64,000 nt of DNA. It comes from Romboutsia lituseburensis DSM 797. GTDB taxonomy: Bacteria; Bacillota; Clostridia; Peptostreptococcales; Peptostreptococcaceae. The notes below the pieces were generated by a model. That model did not search any database and was not told the DNA's origin. It saw nothing but the letters and a program-made list of their open reading frames with translations. Position numbers and translations under genes: made by a program. Location of the stretch: contig NZ_FNGW01000004.1 of assembly GCF_900103615.1 (NCBI RefSeq), positions 310,001-374,000 of the forward strand. The letters are read 5' to 3'. Below, piece after piece: positions 63,866 to 64,000 of this stretch. Each line of letters begins with the position of its first letter. Position 1 is the first letter of the stretch.

Positions 63866-64000
63866 TTTTCTATCCTCCTATATCAATTCAATATATCTAT
63901 TTTCCTTAAGTATATATTAAATGTACTTAGGAGAAATAGGTATCTTAACAAGTGCTTTGTTTAACAAATCCATTTAATAAAAGTATCAAAACTAGAGTCA

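Overview
The window is AT-rich (roughly 70% A+T by eye), densely coded and low-GC Gram-positive in character, with strong AGGAGG-type ribosome binding sites, TTG/GTG starts and many hairpin-plus-T-run terminators. Gene content (CheC/CheD chemotaxis, topoisomerase III, ECF sigma factor with a DUF4179 partner, choline-binding-type cell-wall repeats, glycine and TPP riboswitches) and protein style suggest a motile clostridium of the Peptostreptococcaceae, perhaps near Paraclostridium or Paeniclostridium. That placement is an inference; no rRNA or other marker is present.

Positions 1-20080 are a chemotaxis island built from two versions of one unit. Unit 1 is the 3' end of an MCP gene, the scar of a deleted MCP, then cheA-cheC-cheW-cheY. 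Unit 2 is four full MCP genes followed by cheA-cheB-cheC-cheD-cheW-cheR-cheY. Each MCP, and the scar, is preceded by a flagellar sigma (SigD/FliA) type promoter with the same TAAA-N15-nCCGnATA layout. The kinase halves of the two CheA proteins and the two CheY proteins are almost identical, whereas only unit 2 has the adaptation enzymes CheB, CheD and CheR.

Positions 20080-31990 hold a small membrane protein, two HAD (Cof-type) phosphatases on either side of an IS200/IS605 element (broken tnpA, intact tnpB, right end with a likely omega RNA), and an ECF sigma/anti-sigma pair followed by a MacAB-type efflux operon, a LemA-like protein and a FetAB-like ABC pair. Three identically spaced promoter-like sequences (TGAAAG-N17-CGAA/CGTA) lie before the sigma gene, the macA-like gene and the lemA-like gene, which suggests a local ECF regulon.

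Positions 32100-46200 contain a cysteine desulfurase-like protein with an Fe-S protein, a Trk potassium uptake locus with an unannotated 32-residue membrane peptide, a GGDEF-EAL protein, a HesB-like protein, a candidate structured RNA, a TPP-riboswitch thiamine operon (thiM, tenA, thiT), a GerMN-type lipoprotein, a DUF2089 regulator pair and a CPBP protease.

Positions 46400-55300 are a surface-protein island: three secreted proteins and a D,D-carboxypeptidase ending in cell-wall-binding repeats, with a Ser/Tyr-rich repeat protein, a small protein kinase and an unknown protein embedded between them. Positions 55437-64000 contain a glycine-riboswitch-controlled alanine/glycine symporter, topoisomerase III, a MATE transporter, a secreted M28 peptidase and a YcxB-like protein. 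A comparatively GC-rich dispersed repeat (seven copies, core ACGAAGTCGTTGGCGACA) is scattered through the intergenic regions from 20 kb onward.
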